Assembly (NCBI GenBank): GCA_964458415.1
Contig: CAYWIT010000014.1
Span: forward strand, 1-64,000
Reading direction: 5' to 3'
DNA length: 64,000 nt
Origin: CAYWIT01 sp964458415
Lineage (GTDB): Bacteria > Pseudomonadota > Alphaproteobacteria > Micavibrionales > UBA2020
Below are positions 43,025 to 51,867 of the stretch, piece after piece. The position numbers and the translations under genes are program-made. Within the stretch, counting starts at the first letter, position 1; each line of letters opens with the position of its first letter. Below the pieces are notes generated by a model. The model had not been told where the DNA came from, made no database searches, and saw only the letters and a program-made list of their open reading frames with translations.

Positions 43025-43167
43025 TATTCTTTTTCCTTCTGTTGACGGGCACGATCCTGCTGTTTGCGTTTCATGAGATTTTCACGCAGGGCATTTTCAC
43101 GTTTTTTCTGTTTGCGCACCTGCAAGGGGCTTGCGGGAGTGGTCGGGGGCTGATTTTTACTGTCCAT
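43024..43167 (-). CDS. Small basic protein coupled to dcd
   Basis: A 47-residue coding region just upstream of dcd. It starts MDSKNQPPTTPASPLQVRK and continues with a Lys/Arg/Gln-rich helix (ENALRENLMKRKQQDRARQQ). The pattern of a short proline/threonine start, then NPLQxRKxxRxxxLRxNLxKRKxQ, matches a group of tiny alphaproteobacterial proteins of unknown function that I recall. The stop overlaps the dcd ATG by one base, so the two are translationally linked. The highly charged helix suggests nucleic-acid or ribosome binding, unproven. Confidence 0.75.
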   Translation of the reverse strand: MDSKNQPPTTPASPLQVRKQKKRENALRENLMKRKQQDRARQQKEKE

Positions 43168-43197
43168 GGTCTTTAAATTACAGGGAAATTTGCTTTA

Positions 43198-43226
43198 TTG
43201 ACAAGGGGGAATGGATATTCTATCAA
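43198..43226 (+). promoter_or_regulatory. Promoter of tRNA-Thr
   Basis: TTGACA (43198-43203), 17 bases, TATCAA (43221-43226), some 57 bases before the tRNA 5' end. Confidence 0.55.
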
Positions 43227-43283
43227 TATTTTGCGTTATGCGTAAGGGGATACCTGAGCATAAGGGCAGGTTTAATAAAATAT

Positions 43284-43358
<75 letters not shown>

Positions 43359-43377
43359 TTTTCCTTCACGCTCTTTG

Positions 43378-46023
43378 TTATTCCTTAATCGTGGCCTGCG
43401 CCGCCGCCAGTCTTGCGATCGGCACGCGCCAAGGCGAGCAGGATACGTAATCCAGTCCGACGCTTTCAAAGAAATGCACGGACTGCGGGTCGCCGCCATG
43501 TTCGCCGCAAATGCCAAGTTTGATGTCGGGACGGGTCTTGCGGCTGCGCGCGGCAGCGGTTTTCACCAACTCGCCTACGCCGTCGATATCAATGGAGGCG
43601 AAGGGGTCGGCGGTCAAAATTCCCTGCTGTTGATATTCCGGCAGGAATGATCCGGCGTCGTCACGGCTGATGCCGAAGGTCGTCTGGGTCAGGTCATTGG
43701 TGCCGAAACTGAAGAACTCGGCTGTTTCTGCGATGCGGCCTGCTTGCAGGGCGGCGCGGGGCAATTCGATCATCGTGCCGACCAGATAATCCGCATTTGT
43801 AAAACCGGCAGAGGCGGCAATTTTGTCAATCATCGCTTTCAGGATATCCATTTCCGCTTTCGTGGCGATGAGCGGGACCATGATTTCAGGAATGACCGTG
43901 GCGCCATCGTCTTTTTTAACCGCCAGTGCGGCTTCAAAAATGGCGCGGACCTGCGTTTCATAAATTTCCGGGTAGAGAATGCCCAGACGGGAGCCGCGCA
44001 GCCCCAGCATGGGATTGGTCTCGTGCAGGCGGGAAATGCGCTGACGGATTTTATCGGCGGGGATATTCAGGCTTCGGGCCAATTCTGCGATTTCTCCCTC
44101 TCCCTGCGGCAGGAATTCGTGCAGGGGGGGGTCGAGCAAACGCACCGTTACAGGCAATCCCTTCATAACGCGGAAGATGGCTATAAAGTCCTGCTTTTGA
44201 AAGGGCGCGATTTTTTCAAGCGCGCTACGGCGTTCTTCGCCTGTTTCCGAGAGTATCATCTGGCGCACATGCAGGATGCGGGTGGGGTCAAAAAACATAT
44301 GTTCCGTCCGGCAAAGGCCAATGCCTTCGGCGCCGAACTTGTGTGCGGTTTCGGCATCGAGAACCGTTTCGGCATTGGCGCGGACTTTCATCCGGCGCAG
44401 GCCGTCCGCCCAGCCCATGAGTGTTGAGAAATATCCGGTCAGCTCCGGCTGGAGCATCTTGACCTCGCCCAGCAAAACCTCTCCCGTTGCGCCATCAAGC
44501 GTGATTTTGTCACCGGCCTTCAGAACGTGGCCTTTGACGGTCATGGTTTTTGCTTTGTAATCCATGGCCGTTTCTCCGGCGCCGGCAACGCAGGGTTTCC
44601 CCATGCCGCGCGCGACGACGGCGGCGTGGCTGGTCATTCCGCCGCGGGATGTCAGAATGCCCTGTGCCGCATGCATGCCGTGAATATCCTCTGGACTTGT
44701 TTCGGTGCGGCAGAGAATAACTTTGTGTCCATCTTTGGCCAGAGATTCTGCCAGATCGGAATCAAAAACGATTTCACCGACGGCCGCGCCGGGGGAAGCC
44801 GGGAGGCCGCGGGTCAGTACAGTCTTTTCCGATTCCGGATCAATCGTCGGATGCAGCAGTTGATCAAGGGAGGCGGGGACGATGCGCTTGATCGCCTGTT
44901 CCCGCGTAATCAGTTTTTCTTCGACCATTTCAACGGCGATGCGGAGAGCTGCCGCCGTGGTGCGCTTACCCGTGCGGGTCTGCAGCATATAGAGTTTGCG
45001 GTTCTGGATCGTGAATTCGATGTCCTGCATTTCGCGGTAATGCTGTTCCAGCTTGTGGCGAATGGCGTCCAGCTCGGCATAAACCTCCGGCATATCCTGC
45101 TTCATGTGATCCAGCGGGTTTGGCGTGCGGATGCCGGCGACCACGTCCTCGCCCTGTGCATTGACAAGATACTCGCCATAAAAGGCGTTTTCACCGGTGG
45201 AGGGGTTGCGGGTAAAGGCTACGCCCGTCGCGCAATCGTCCCCCATATTGCCGAAAACGACGGCCTGCACGTTGACGGCCGTACCCCAATCGGAAGGGAT
45301 GGAATTGATTTTACGATAGGTGACGGCGCGCGGCGTCATCCAGGAATGGAATACCGCGCTGATAGCGCCCCAGAGCTGTTCATGCGGGTCTTGCGGGAAA
45401 GGTTTGCCGGTTTCTTTTTGAACGATGGCCTTGAAGTCCTCGACGATATGCTTCCATCCTTCGATGTCGATATCGGTATCAAGCCTGAAACCATTGCGCC
45501 GTTTGTAGGTATCAATGATATCTTCAAAGCGGTCATGGCCGACATCTAGAACGACGTCGCTGTACATCTGGATCAGCCGGCGGTAGCAATCCCATGAAAA
45601 ACGATTGTCGCCCATGCCCTGAACCGTTGCGTCATTGAGACCGATATTGAGGATGGTATCCATCATGCCGGGCATGGAAACCCTTGCGCCAGAACGTACC
45701 GACAGCAACAGCGGTTTTTGTGAATCTCCGAAAATCTGTCCCGTTTCTTTTTCAATCTGGCGCAGACCGGCCTGCACTTGTTCTTCAATACCGTCAGGGT
45801 ATTTGTTTCCATTTTGATAAAACCAGGTGCAAACCTCGGTGGAAAGGATAAAACCAGGGGGGACGGGAAGACCGATACGGCTCATTTCCGCCAGATTGGC
45901 CCCTTTGCCCCCGAGCAGGTTTTTCTGGCCGACGTCTCCCTCGCAAAGCGTGCGCCCGAAGCTATAGGCCCATTTCTTTTGTTCTGGCTGCGTTTTTGCG
46001 GCGGGAATGGCGGAGGAGGTCAT
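43378..46023 (-). CDS. ppdK: Pyruvate, phosphate dikinase
   Basis: Interconverts pyruvate + ATP + Pi and PEP + AMP + PPi; in bacteria it gives either gluconeogenic PEP or PPi-driven ATP. The N-terminal ATP-grasp domain begins with GRTLCEGDVGQKNLLGGKGA, the phospho-His swivel domain shows GGMTSHAAVVARGMGKPC, and the C-terminal PEP-binding TIM barrel has GTNDLTQTTFGISRDDAG and the catalytic Cys in GICGEHGGDP. At 881 residues it is complete. Monocistronic, divergent from glyS. Confidence 0.97.
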   Translation of the reverse strand: MTSSAIPAAKTQPEQKKWAYSFGRTLCEGDVGQKNLLGGKGANLAEMSRIGLPVPPGFILSTEVCTWFYQNGNKYPDGIEEQVQAGLRQIEKETGQIFGDSQKPLLLSVRSGARVSMPGMMDTILNIGLNDATVQGMGDNRFSWDCYRRLIQMYSDVVLDVGHDRFEDIIDTYKRRNGFRLDTDIDIEGWKHIVEDFKAIVQKETGKPFPQDPHEQLWGAISAVFHSWMTPRAVTYRKINSIPSDWGTAVNVQAVVFGNMGDDCATGVAFTRNPSTGENAFYGEYLVNAQGEDVVAGIRTPNPLDHMKQDMPEVYAELDAIRHKLEQHYREMQDIEFTIQNRKLYMLQTRTGKRTTAAALRIAVEMVEEKLITREQAIKRIVPASLDQLLHPTIDPESEKTVLTRGLPASPGAAVGEIVFDSDLAESLAKDGHKVILCRTETSPEDIHGMHAAQGILTSRGGMTSHAAVVARGMGKPCVAGAGETAMDYKAKTMTVKGHVLKAGDKITLDGATGEVLLGEVKMLQPELTGYFSTLMGWADGLRRMKVRANAETVLDAETAHKFGAEGIGLCRTEHMFFDPTRILHVRQMILSETGEERRSALEKIAPFQKQDFIAIFRVMKGLPVTVRLLDPPLHEFLPQGEGEIAELARSLNIPADKIRQRISRLHETNPMLGLRGSRLGILYPEIYETQVRAIFEAALAVKKDDGATVIPEIMVPLIATKAEMDILKAMIDKIAASAGFTNADYLVGTMIELPRAALQAGRIAETAEFFSFGTNDLTQTTFGISRDDAGSFLPEYQQQGILTADPFASIDIDGVGELVKTAAARSRKTRPDIKLGICGEHGGDPQSVHFFESVGLDYVSCSPWRVPIARLAAAQATIKE

Positions 46024-46100
46024 GGGGGGCTTCCTTGCGTGCTTCTATATTGTGAAAAACTTTGTCTATGCTATAAATCCTGACGGACTTAGGCAAGCAA

Positions 46101-47669
46101 ATGATGGGAAAAGTTATGACCAACGCGCAGACGGCAGAAAAAATTGATTCCGGTGAAACGGCAAAATTCGGCATGGACGAACTTGTCGCGCTGTGCAAGC
46201 GGCGCGGTTTTATTTTTCCGGCCTCGGATATTTATGGCGGCATTAATGGATTCTGGGATTTCGGCCCGCTAGGCAGTTTGCTGAAGAATAATCTACGCGA
46301 CCGGTGGTGGCGCGATATGGTGATTGCACCGCCCATGGGGCCGGATGGCGCGCCGTTGCAAATCGTCGGGCTTGATTCCTCCATCATTCAGAATCCGAAA
46401 ACTTGGGAGGCTTCGGGCCATGTCGCGGGATTCAGCGATCCGATGGTGGATTGCAAGCAAACTAAGCTGCGCTATCGTCAGGATCATCTTGTCGCGGTGA
46501 TTGATGACCGCAATAACCAGATTTTTGCTTTTTATGAAGGAGCGCTCGAGGATAAGGCTGTTTTAAAGAAATTGAAGAAGCAAGCCGGTACGGACGAACT
46601 CGAAAAACTAAAAATGGTTCCATTCACGGCTATTGCGCCTGCTGATTATGCGCGAGTCATTGGTCCGGATACCGACCAGAAGGGGACGCTGACGGAGCCG
46701 CGCGCCTTTAACCTGATGTTTAAAACCTACGTTGGCGCGACGGCAACGGAAGACGACAAGGCCTATTTGCGCCCAGAAACGGCGCAGGGCATCTTTTTGA
46801 ATTACAAGAGCGTGCTCGACAGCATGCGCGTGCGTATGCCCTTCGGCATCGCGCAGGTGGGTAAGGCTTTCCGCAACGAAGTGACGCCGCGCAACTTTAT
46901 CTATCGCAGCCGTGAATTCGAGCAGATGGAAATGGAATGGTTCTGCCATCCGGATGACGCAAAAATGTGGCGCGATTTCTGGGTCTCGGCACGGAAAGAC
47001 TGGTGGGAATCTGTTGGTGTCTCGGGTGCGAATTTGCAGATCCGCGAGCATGACAAGGATGAACTGTCGCATTACGCCAAAGCGGGCGTCGGTACAGCGG
47101 ATATCGAATACCGTTTTCCTTTCACGGCGCCGGGTTTTGGCGAACTGGAAGGCATCGCGCATCGTTGTGATTTCGATCTGACCCAGCATCAGGCGCATTC
47201 CGGCGTAAAACTGGAGTATTTTGATGATAGCGTGCAGCCGCCGCGCCGTTTTATGCCTCATGTGATTGAACCAGCGGCAGGGCTGACACGCGGTGTGCTG
47301 GCCGTATTGGCGGAGGCTTATACACCTGATGCCTCGCGCCCCAGCCAGATGTACCTGAAATTCAAACCGGCCATGGCGCCCGTCAAAGCGGCTATTCTTC
47401 CGTTGGTCAACAAAGATGGACTGCCGGAAATTGCACAGAGGATTTATCTTTCTTTGCGTGGTAAATTCATGACCGAGATGGACGTAAAGCAGAATATTGG
47501 CAAACGCTATGCGCGGCAGGATGAAATCGGGACGCCGTTCTGTGTGACGATTGATACGGATACGCTGAACGACCAAGCGGCAACGATCCGCTTCCGCGAT
47601 ACGATGAAACAGGAGCGTGTCGCTCTCGATAAAGTGGAAAGTTTCATTACAAAAGAGCTGGCCGAGTAA
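46101..47669 (+). CDS. glyS: Glycyl-tRNA synthetase, dimeric (alpha2) type
   Basis: A class II synthetase charging tRNA-Gly as a single polypeptide homodimer. The N-terminal FPASDIYGGINGFWDFGPLG followed by LKNNLRDRWWRDMV is diagnostic of the eukaryote/archaea/Gram-positive type; motif 2 is in FGIAQVGKAFRNEVTPRNF and the glycine-site acidic cluster in REFEQMEMEWF. The anticodon-binding domain is at the end. Most proteobacteria instead have the tetrameric GlyQ/GlyS form. At up to 522 residues it is on the long side. Start may be ATG 46101, 46104 or 46116 (MTNAQ). Confidence 0.95.
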   Translation: MMGKVMTNAQTAEKIDSGETAKFGMDELVALCKRRGFIFPASDIYGGINGFWDFGPLGSLLKNNLRDRWWRDMVIAPPMGPDGAPLQIVGLDSSIIQNPKTWEASGHVAGFSDPMVDCKQTKLRYRQDHLVAVIDDRNNQIFAFYEGALEDKAVLKKLKKQAGTDELEKLKMVPFTAIAPADYARVIGPDTDQKGTLTEPRAFNLMFKTYVGATATEDDKAYLRPETAQGIFLNYKSVLDSMRVRMPFGIAQVGKAFRNEVTPRNFIYRSREFEQMEMEWFCHPDDAKMWRDFWVSARKDWWESVGVSGANLQIREHDKDELSHYAKAGVGTADIEYRFPFTAPGFGELEGIAHRCDFDLTQHQAHSGVKLEYFDDSVQPPRRFMPHVIEPAAGLTRGVLAVLAEAYTPDASRPSQMYLKFKPAMAPVKAAILPLVNKDGLPEIAQRIYLSLRGKFMTEMDVKQNIGKRYARQDEIGTPFCVTIDTDTLNDQAATIRFRDTMKQERVALDKVESFITKELAE

Positions 47670-47920
47670 TTTGCGGTACTGGTTGTTTTGAAGCAAGGGG
47701 ATTTGTTTTGATGATTCCCCCTGATTCTGCTTTTTTGCTGGAAATAGCCCTGTTCGCTGAAAAAATTGTTTTTAAACGCCTGAAAATTATGGTTTCAAGC
47801 CGGTGAATGGCTTGAATTTATCAATCAAATCAGTACCTTTATTAAAATTTTAGGCTTAACGTTAAATTAATAATTTTCCCATAAGATGACATTGTGTTAG
47901 AATAAAAGGAGATAAAAATA

Positions 47921-48199
47921 ATGATTTCGGAAAGTGTTATTATTTTTGGCGTAACAGGGAATGTGGTCATGGTGATTAACGGTGAGCTGCCCAAAAATTC
48001 GCCCATCATGTTCAAGGTGGGGGCCAGCAAGATTGACCTGATGATGGATGATAGCGTCCTTTATAGCGAGAAGGGGCTTAGTCCGTATATCTGCCAGCGG
48101 TTGAAGCAGAAAAACGAAATAGGACTTTTGGAAGTGAAAGATGCAGGCAATCCGCCCAAGCATTTGACGAATATCGCATATCAGTGTGCAGGAGCATGA
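47921..48199 (+). CDS. Unknown small protein
   Basis: Ninety-two residues, not recognised. AAGGAGA eight bases before the ATG is one of the best ribosome sites in the window. The sequence looks like a small beta-rich domain (SVIIFGVTGNVVMVINGELP, MFKVGASKIDLMMDDSV) with a cysteine near each of LSPYIC and AYQC. No signal peptide. The 250 bases between glyS and this gene hold no gene; a GGGGA/TCCCC pair near 47696-47727 is a weak terminator candidate. Confidence 0.65.
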   Translation: MISESVIIFGVTGNVVMVINGELPKNSPIMFKVGASKIDLMMDDSVLYSEKGLSPYICQRLKQKNEIGLLEVKDAGNPPKHLTNIAYQCAGA

Positions 48200-48263
48200 A
48201 ATACACAAATAGACAGGGATATAACCTAAAAAATACGGGCGCAGAAATAAGGGGAGATTTAAA

Positions 48264-48734
48264 ATGAGCATGGATGGTGGAATGAGTATTGGACAGCCGG
48301 TATCGGCAGCCGTCGGTGGTAGCGCAGAGGTTGTTGGGCGCACAGGCAGCACATTGGTTGAAGCCGTGGGCAGAATGACGATGCTGACGACGCTGATCAA
48401 TTTGGCGGATACACGGCCAACGGCTCCGGCCATGGTTGTCGGGATGCCGCTGACAGATGCAACCGGGCAGCGCGTTGAAGTTGTAGGCCGTCCCGGCAGT
48501 CCGCTCATGGGAATGGTGGAAACCGTGGCGCTGGCAGGGCTCGCTGTCGCTGCGATTGGCAGCATGGTGCAAAGCAATACTGCGCCAGAGCCGACGCAGG
48601 AGGAAATGCGGGCACAGGCTGCAGCACAGGATCAGCAACGCTTGACTTCGCTTTCAGAGGAAGATCAGCGCAAGGCGCAGGCTCTCGCCGATGAGGAGCG
48701 TCGCAAGGCTTTCTTCAATAGACCCAAGCTGTAA
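48264..48734 (+). CDS. Unknown protein with internal repeat and charged tail
   Basis: A 156-residue protein with GGGGAGA upstream. Two copies of a motif are visible: AEVVGRTGSTLVEAVGRM (about 20-37) and VEVVGRPGSPLMGMVETV (about 71-88), each followed by a hydrophobic stretch (second one ALAGLAVAAIGSMV). The C-terminal third is a charged helix (EEMRAQAAAQDQQRLTSL, SEEDQRKAQALADEERRK). The second hydrophobic stretch could span a membrane. No family recognised. 64 bases after the preceding unknown gene, same strand. Confidence 0.65.
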   Translation: MSMDGGMSIGQPVSAAVGGSAEVVGRTGSTLVEAVGRMTMLTTLINLADTRPTAPAMVVGMPLTDATGQRVEVVGRPGSPLMGMVETVALAGLAVAAIGSMVQSNTAPEPTQEEMRAQAAAQDQQRLTSLSEEDQRKAQALADEERRKAFFNRPKL

Positions 48735-48746
48735 ACGGAACAGAGC

Positions 48747-49505
48747 TTACAAACCTGGATCGATAGCACAAGCGGCGCTCAGAATTTTCTGGGCGCCGTT
48801 TGTGTAGGTGCCGTCCTTCTCATGGATGACGAGCCCTGATTTTAGTATAACAGGGTCATAACGTTCCTTGCGGGCGCGAATGATAATACGTTTTGCGTCT
48901 TCTCCGGCATGCGAATGCAGGGGATAGACGACAAGGCTGCCGAACCACCGGCGTTTCGTCAGGTGCAGGATGATGTCATCAAGGCGGTCTGCGCGGTGAA
49001 TCAGGGCCAGATGCCCGCCGTTTTTTAATTTGCGGTGGGCGTATTTTATCCAGTCTTCCAGCGTAGCGCCGGAGGCTTCTTCTCCGTGCGAGATGGCCTT
49101 GATGGCTTTTGGGGAGGGCGTATGCGTCCCGCTCGCCTGATAGGGGGGGTTCATCATCACAACGTGAAACCCGTTATCGGGCGTATGCTTTTCTGTCAGG
49201 ATATTTCCCTGAAAAAACTGACACTGTTTGTTCCAGTTATTTAGAGCTGCGTTTTGACAGGCCAGATCAATCAGATTTTGCTGGATATCTATTCCGGTCA
49301 GGGAAAGATCGGGATTGCGGGCCAGAACGCAAAAACCGGAGGATCCGACGCCGCAGCCGACATCCAGAATATGTTTTCTATCCTTGGCGGGAACCGCTGC
49401 CGCCAGAAATACCGTATCCAGCGAGGCATGAAAGCCTGTTCTGGGCTGTAACAGGCGGACGGCGCCGCGGAGCAGGGTTGTTTCAATGACTTCGTCGAGC
49501 GCCAT
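48747..49505 (-). CDS. Methyltransferase of the TrmN6/YfiC type
   Basis: An SAM-dependent N6-adenine methyltransferase likely acting on tRNA or rRNA. The SAM motif is ILDVGCGVGSSGFCVL and the catalytic NPPY motif is VVMMNPPYQASG, which with the N-terminal LLQPRTGFHASLDTVFLAA matches the TrmN6 (tRNA1-Val A37) group. 252 residues, full length. Divergent from the polyprenyl synthase gene. Which nucleotide it modifies cannot be told. Confidence 0.85.
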   Translation of the reverse strand: MALDEVIETTLLRGAVRLLQPRTGFHASLDTVFLAAAVPAKDRKHILDVGCGVGSSGFCVLARNPDLSLTGIDIQQNLIDLACQNAALNNWNKQCQFFQGNILTEKHTPDNGFHVVMMNPPYQASGTHTPSPKAIKAISHGEEASGATLEDWIKYAHRKLKNGGHLALIHRADRLDDIILHLTKRRWFGSLVVYPLHSHAGEDAKRIIIRARKERYDPVILKSGLVIHEKDGTYTNGAQKILSAACAIDPGL

Positions 49506-49593
49506 ATTGTCATATTCCAGATTAAAGAATTTCTTTCATCTTATCGGAAAAATTTTGCTATACAAGGAGCACATTTAACCGGAAACGGCAGAT

Positions 49594-50619
49594 ATGACAC
49601 AGACAAAACAAAGGCCGCGTGAAACGATCGAGACGGATGAAAACCCGCTTGAAAGCCTGTCCTCCTGTCTGAAAGATGATCTGGAGAATGTTAACAGGAT
49701 TATTATCAGTCGGATGCAGTCGGATATTCCGCTGATCCCGCAATTGGCCGGGCATTTGATTGCCTCCGGGGGAAAACGTATCCGCCCTTTGCTGACTTTG
49801 GCGTCGGCTGCGTTGTTCGGCTATGAGGGGAAGCGGCAACATAAGCTTGCTGCCTGCGTGGAGTTCATTCACACGGCGACCCTGTTGCATGATGATGTTG
49901 TTGATGAAAGTGACCAGCGGCGCGGCAAGGCTTCAGCCAATGCTGTTTTCGGCAACGAGGCGGCTGTGTTGGTGGGGGACTTTCTTTTTAGCCGTTCGTT
50001 TCAGCTCATGGTTGAGGATGGTTCGCTGGATGTCTTGCGCATATTGTCCAACGCTTCTGCTGTTATTGCCGAAGGGGAGGTTCTTCAGCTTTCGACGGCA
50101 AACAACATAGAGGCCACCGAAGCGCAGTATTTGCAGGTGATCCGTTCGAAAACGGCCGAGCTTTTTGCGGCGGCCTGTGAAGTCGGGGCTATCGTTGCCG
50201 GAAGATCACAAGATGAAATCAGGGCCATGCGCGATTACGGGATGTATTTAGGAACAGCCTTCCAGATTTCCGATGACGTGCTTGATTACAACGCTTCGGA
50301 ACAGCGCTTGGGGAAATCTATCGGTGATGACTTCAAAGAAGGCAAGATGACCCTGCCGGTTATTCTGTCGCTTGCCGGGGCTTCCGGCGCAGAGCGGGCG
50401 TTTTGGGAAAGATCCATGACGGATTTTGCGAACCAAAGCCCTGACGATTTTGGCGAGGCCGTCACAATCCTGAAGAAACATGATGCGTTGAACAGGTCGC
50501 TTGAGCAGGCACGCGGTTTTGCCAAAATGGGCCATGAATGTTTACAGGGCCTGCCGGATCATCCTGTCCGGCATGACCTTGAGCGCCTGATTTCCTTTGC
50601 GGTTGAGCGCGATTATTAA
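49594..50619 (+). CDS. ispB: Polyprenyl diphosphate synthase (octaprenyl type)
   Basis: Makes the long isoprenoid tail of ubiquinone by head-to-tail condensation of IPP. The first Asp-rich motif is LLHDDVVDES, the second FQISDDVLDYN; GGKRIRPLLTLASAAL binds IPP. At 341 residues it fits IspB-like enzymes. Chain length cannot be read exactly, but the small residues before the first Asp motif (HTATLLHDD) fit a long product. Confidence 0.92.
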   Translation: MTQTKQRPRETIETDENPLESLSSCLKDDLENVNRIIISRMQSDIPLIPQLAGHLIASGGKRIRPLLTLASAALFGYEGKRQHKLAACVEFIHTATLLHDDVVDESDQRRGKASANAVFGNEAAVLVGDFLFSRSFQLMVEDGSLDVLRILSNASAVIAEGEVLQLSTANNIEATEAQYLQVIRSKTAELFAAACEVGAIVAGRSQDEIRAMRDYGMYLGTAFQISDDVLDYNASEQRLGKSIGDDFKEGKMTLPVILSLAGASGAERAFWERSMTDFANQSPDDFGEAVTILKKHDALNRSLEQARGFAKMGHECLQGLPDHPVRHDLERLISFAVERDY

Positions 50620-50625
50620 ATTCTG

Positions 50626-50654
50626 TTGAAATGGGAGCTGGAATTGTGTAAAAA
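50626..50654 (+). promoter_or_regulatory. Possible promoter of tRNA-Pro
   Basis: TTGAAA (50626-50631), 17 bases, TAAAAA (50649-50654), 26 bases before the tRNA; TGTAAA three bases earlier is an alternative -10. Confidence 0.4.
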
Positions 50655-50680
50655 CACACCTGCTTTCCTTTGTCCCGCGT

Positions 50681-50757
50681 CGGAGTGTAGCTCAGCCTGG
50701 TAGAGTGCTTGCTTCGGGAGCAAGAGGCCCGGGGTTCGAATCCCCGCACTCCGACCA
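50681..50757 (+). tRNA. tRNA-Pro(CGG)
   Basis: Starts CGGAGTG and ends CACTCCG-A-CCA, with encoded CCA. The anticodon arm is CTTGC-TTCGGGA-GCAAG, anticodon CGG. D arm AGCTCAGCCTGGTAGAGT and T arm GGTTCGAATCC are standard. 77 bases. Confidence 0.97.
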
Positions 50758-50865
50758 TTATTTTTATTTCATTCCAAGGCTATAAGTGATTTTAAAAAGA
50801 CAATTGACAATTTTCAGATTCGCCACCATCATGAGAATGACTTTCAATTGCAGGCTTGGTGCGTC

Positions 50866-51792
50866 ATGACGTATGTTCAAACAGAAAATTCTTCTTGTTG
50901 TGTAAGTGAGGGCTTTCCTGCCGTTGCTGAAGTCCTTATGGGGCAACAGTTGCGGCAGGAGAGTACTTGTCCGGTGCGTATTCAAAAACTTGCTGAGCAG
51001 GTATGTGAGTTTCATCACAAGGCGGCCTGCGCGATTGAGCAAAAAGAAATCTTTGATGATTTGTTTGCGGATTTGAAGGCGACTGCTGAAATGTTGCAGG
51101 AGAATTATACGCCGGAAGAATTGTCGGCCTTGTTTGACAGGCCGGAAATCAGTGCCATTAGCGCATCTCTGCCAAAGCTTGTCGCAAAACTCGAAACCGA
51201 GCTGGAAAAAGTGGAAGGGCTCAAGCAGCTGCACCGGCTTGAGCAGCAGGGGCCCGATGGGCTGGAAAATTTTATTTTGTACGATAAATATACAAACCTG
51301 GTGCGTAAGGAATGGCTTTTGTATCAAAGCCTGTACAGCGATGAATCCCTGCGTGAAATGAAGTTTTTATTTGCAGGCTGTGGCGGGATGCCCATGACGG
51401 CGATTGGCATGGCCAAAACAATGGGTGTTCAGGTCGATTGCTATGATATTGATTTTGAAGCCTGCCAATTGGCGCATAGTCTGGTTCAAAAGCTGGACAT
51501 GCAGAATAAAATGTCTGTTTTTCATGGCGATGCGCTGGATATCGATTATTCGCATTATGATATTGTTGTTGTGGCCAATCTGGCGCAGCCCCAGATGAAA
51601 ATTCTGTCCAGAATTGCCGCGCATGATAATATCAAGGCTCTTATCGTCCGGCGAGTTAACGGCCCTGTTTCGTTGATGTATTCAAGCTTTGATCCTGATT
51701 CTTTAAGCGAGATCGGGTTGGATCTGGTAACCACGGCAGACCCGAATGATAAAAAATCGGTCCACCAGTCCGTTTTGTTGCGACGTGCTTAG
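50866..51792 (+). CDS. Nicotianamine-synthase-like (NAS/CntL-type) aminobutyrate transferase
   Basis: Members of this family move aminobutyrate groups from SAM to make nicotianamine or opine metallophores such as staphylopine. A helical N-terminal domain (to about 150) precedes a Rossmann methyltransferase-like fold with FLFAGCGGMPMTAIGMAK (family: GSGPxPLTSI), YDIDFEACQLAHSLVQ (family: DIDPxAxxLAxxLV), MSVFHGDALDIDYSHYDIV and a final KSVHQSVLLRRA (family: SVVxxR). The GP of GSGP reads GG here. ATG 50866 is chosen; no ribosome site is visible and an in-frame TTG lies at 50848. No opine dehydrogenase or metallophore exporter is adjacent. A plain methyltransferase is the alternative reading. 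Confidence 0.72.
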   Translation: MTYVQTENSSCCVSEGFPAVAEVLMGQQLRQESTCPVRIQKLAEQVCEFHHKAACAIEQKEIFDDLFADLKATAEMLQENYTPEELSALFDRPEISAISASLPKLVAKLETELEKVEGLKQLHRLEQQGPDGLENFILYDKYTNLVRKEWLLYQSLYSDESLREMKFLFAGCGGMPMTAIGMAKTMGVQVDCYDIDFEACQLAHSLVQKLDMQNKMSVFHGDALDIDYSHYDIVVVANLAQPQMKILSRIAAHDNIKALIVRRVNGPVSLMYSSFDPDSLSEIGLDLVTTADPNDKKSVHQSVLLRRA

Positions 51793-51833
51793 CATGCTTC
51801 TATAATTATGTTAATTATTGGGCTATTTTTAGT

Positions 51834-51861
51834 TTGACAAAACTCTGGAAACACCTATATT
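51834..51861 (+). promoter_or_regulatory. Strong promoter of rpsD
   Basis: A perfect TTGACA (51834-51839), 16 bases, TATATT (51856-51861), about 100 bases before the rpsD ATG. Confidence 0.75.
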
Positions 51862-51867
51862 TCCTGC

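Noticed and set aside
46608..47696. 362-codon open frame on - opposite glyS
   Set aside because: Shadow of glycyl-tRNA synthetase coding sequence.
47694..47735. Possible terminator after glyS (GGGGA...TCCCC then a T run)
   Set aside because: Stem of only about five pairs with a long loop, and the T run does not follow the stem directly.
50462..50758. 98-codon open frame on - beginning MVGVRGFEPRASCSRS
   Set aside because: It is tRNA-Pro translated backwards, another standard false protein.
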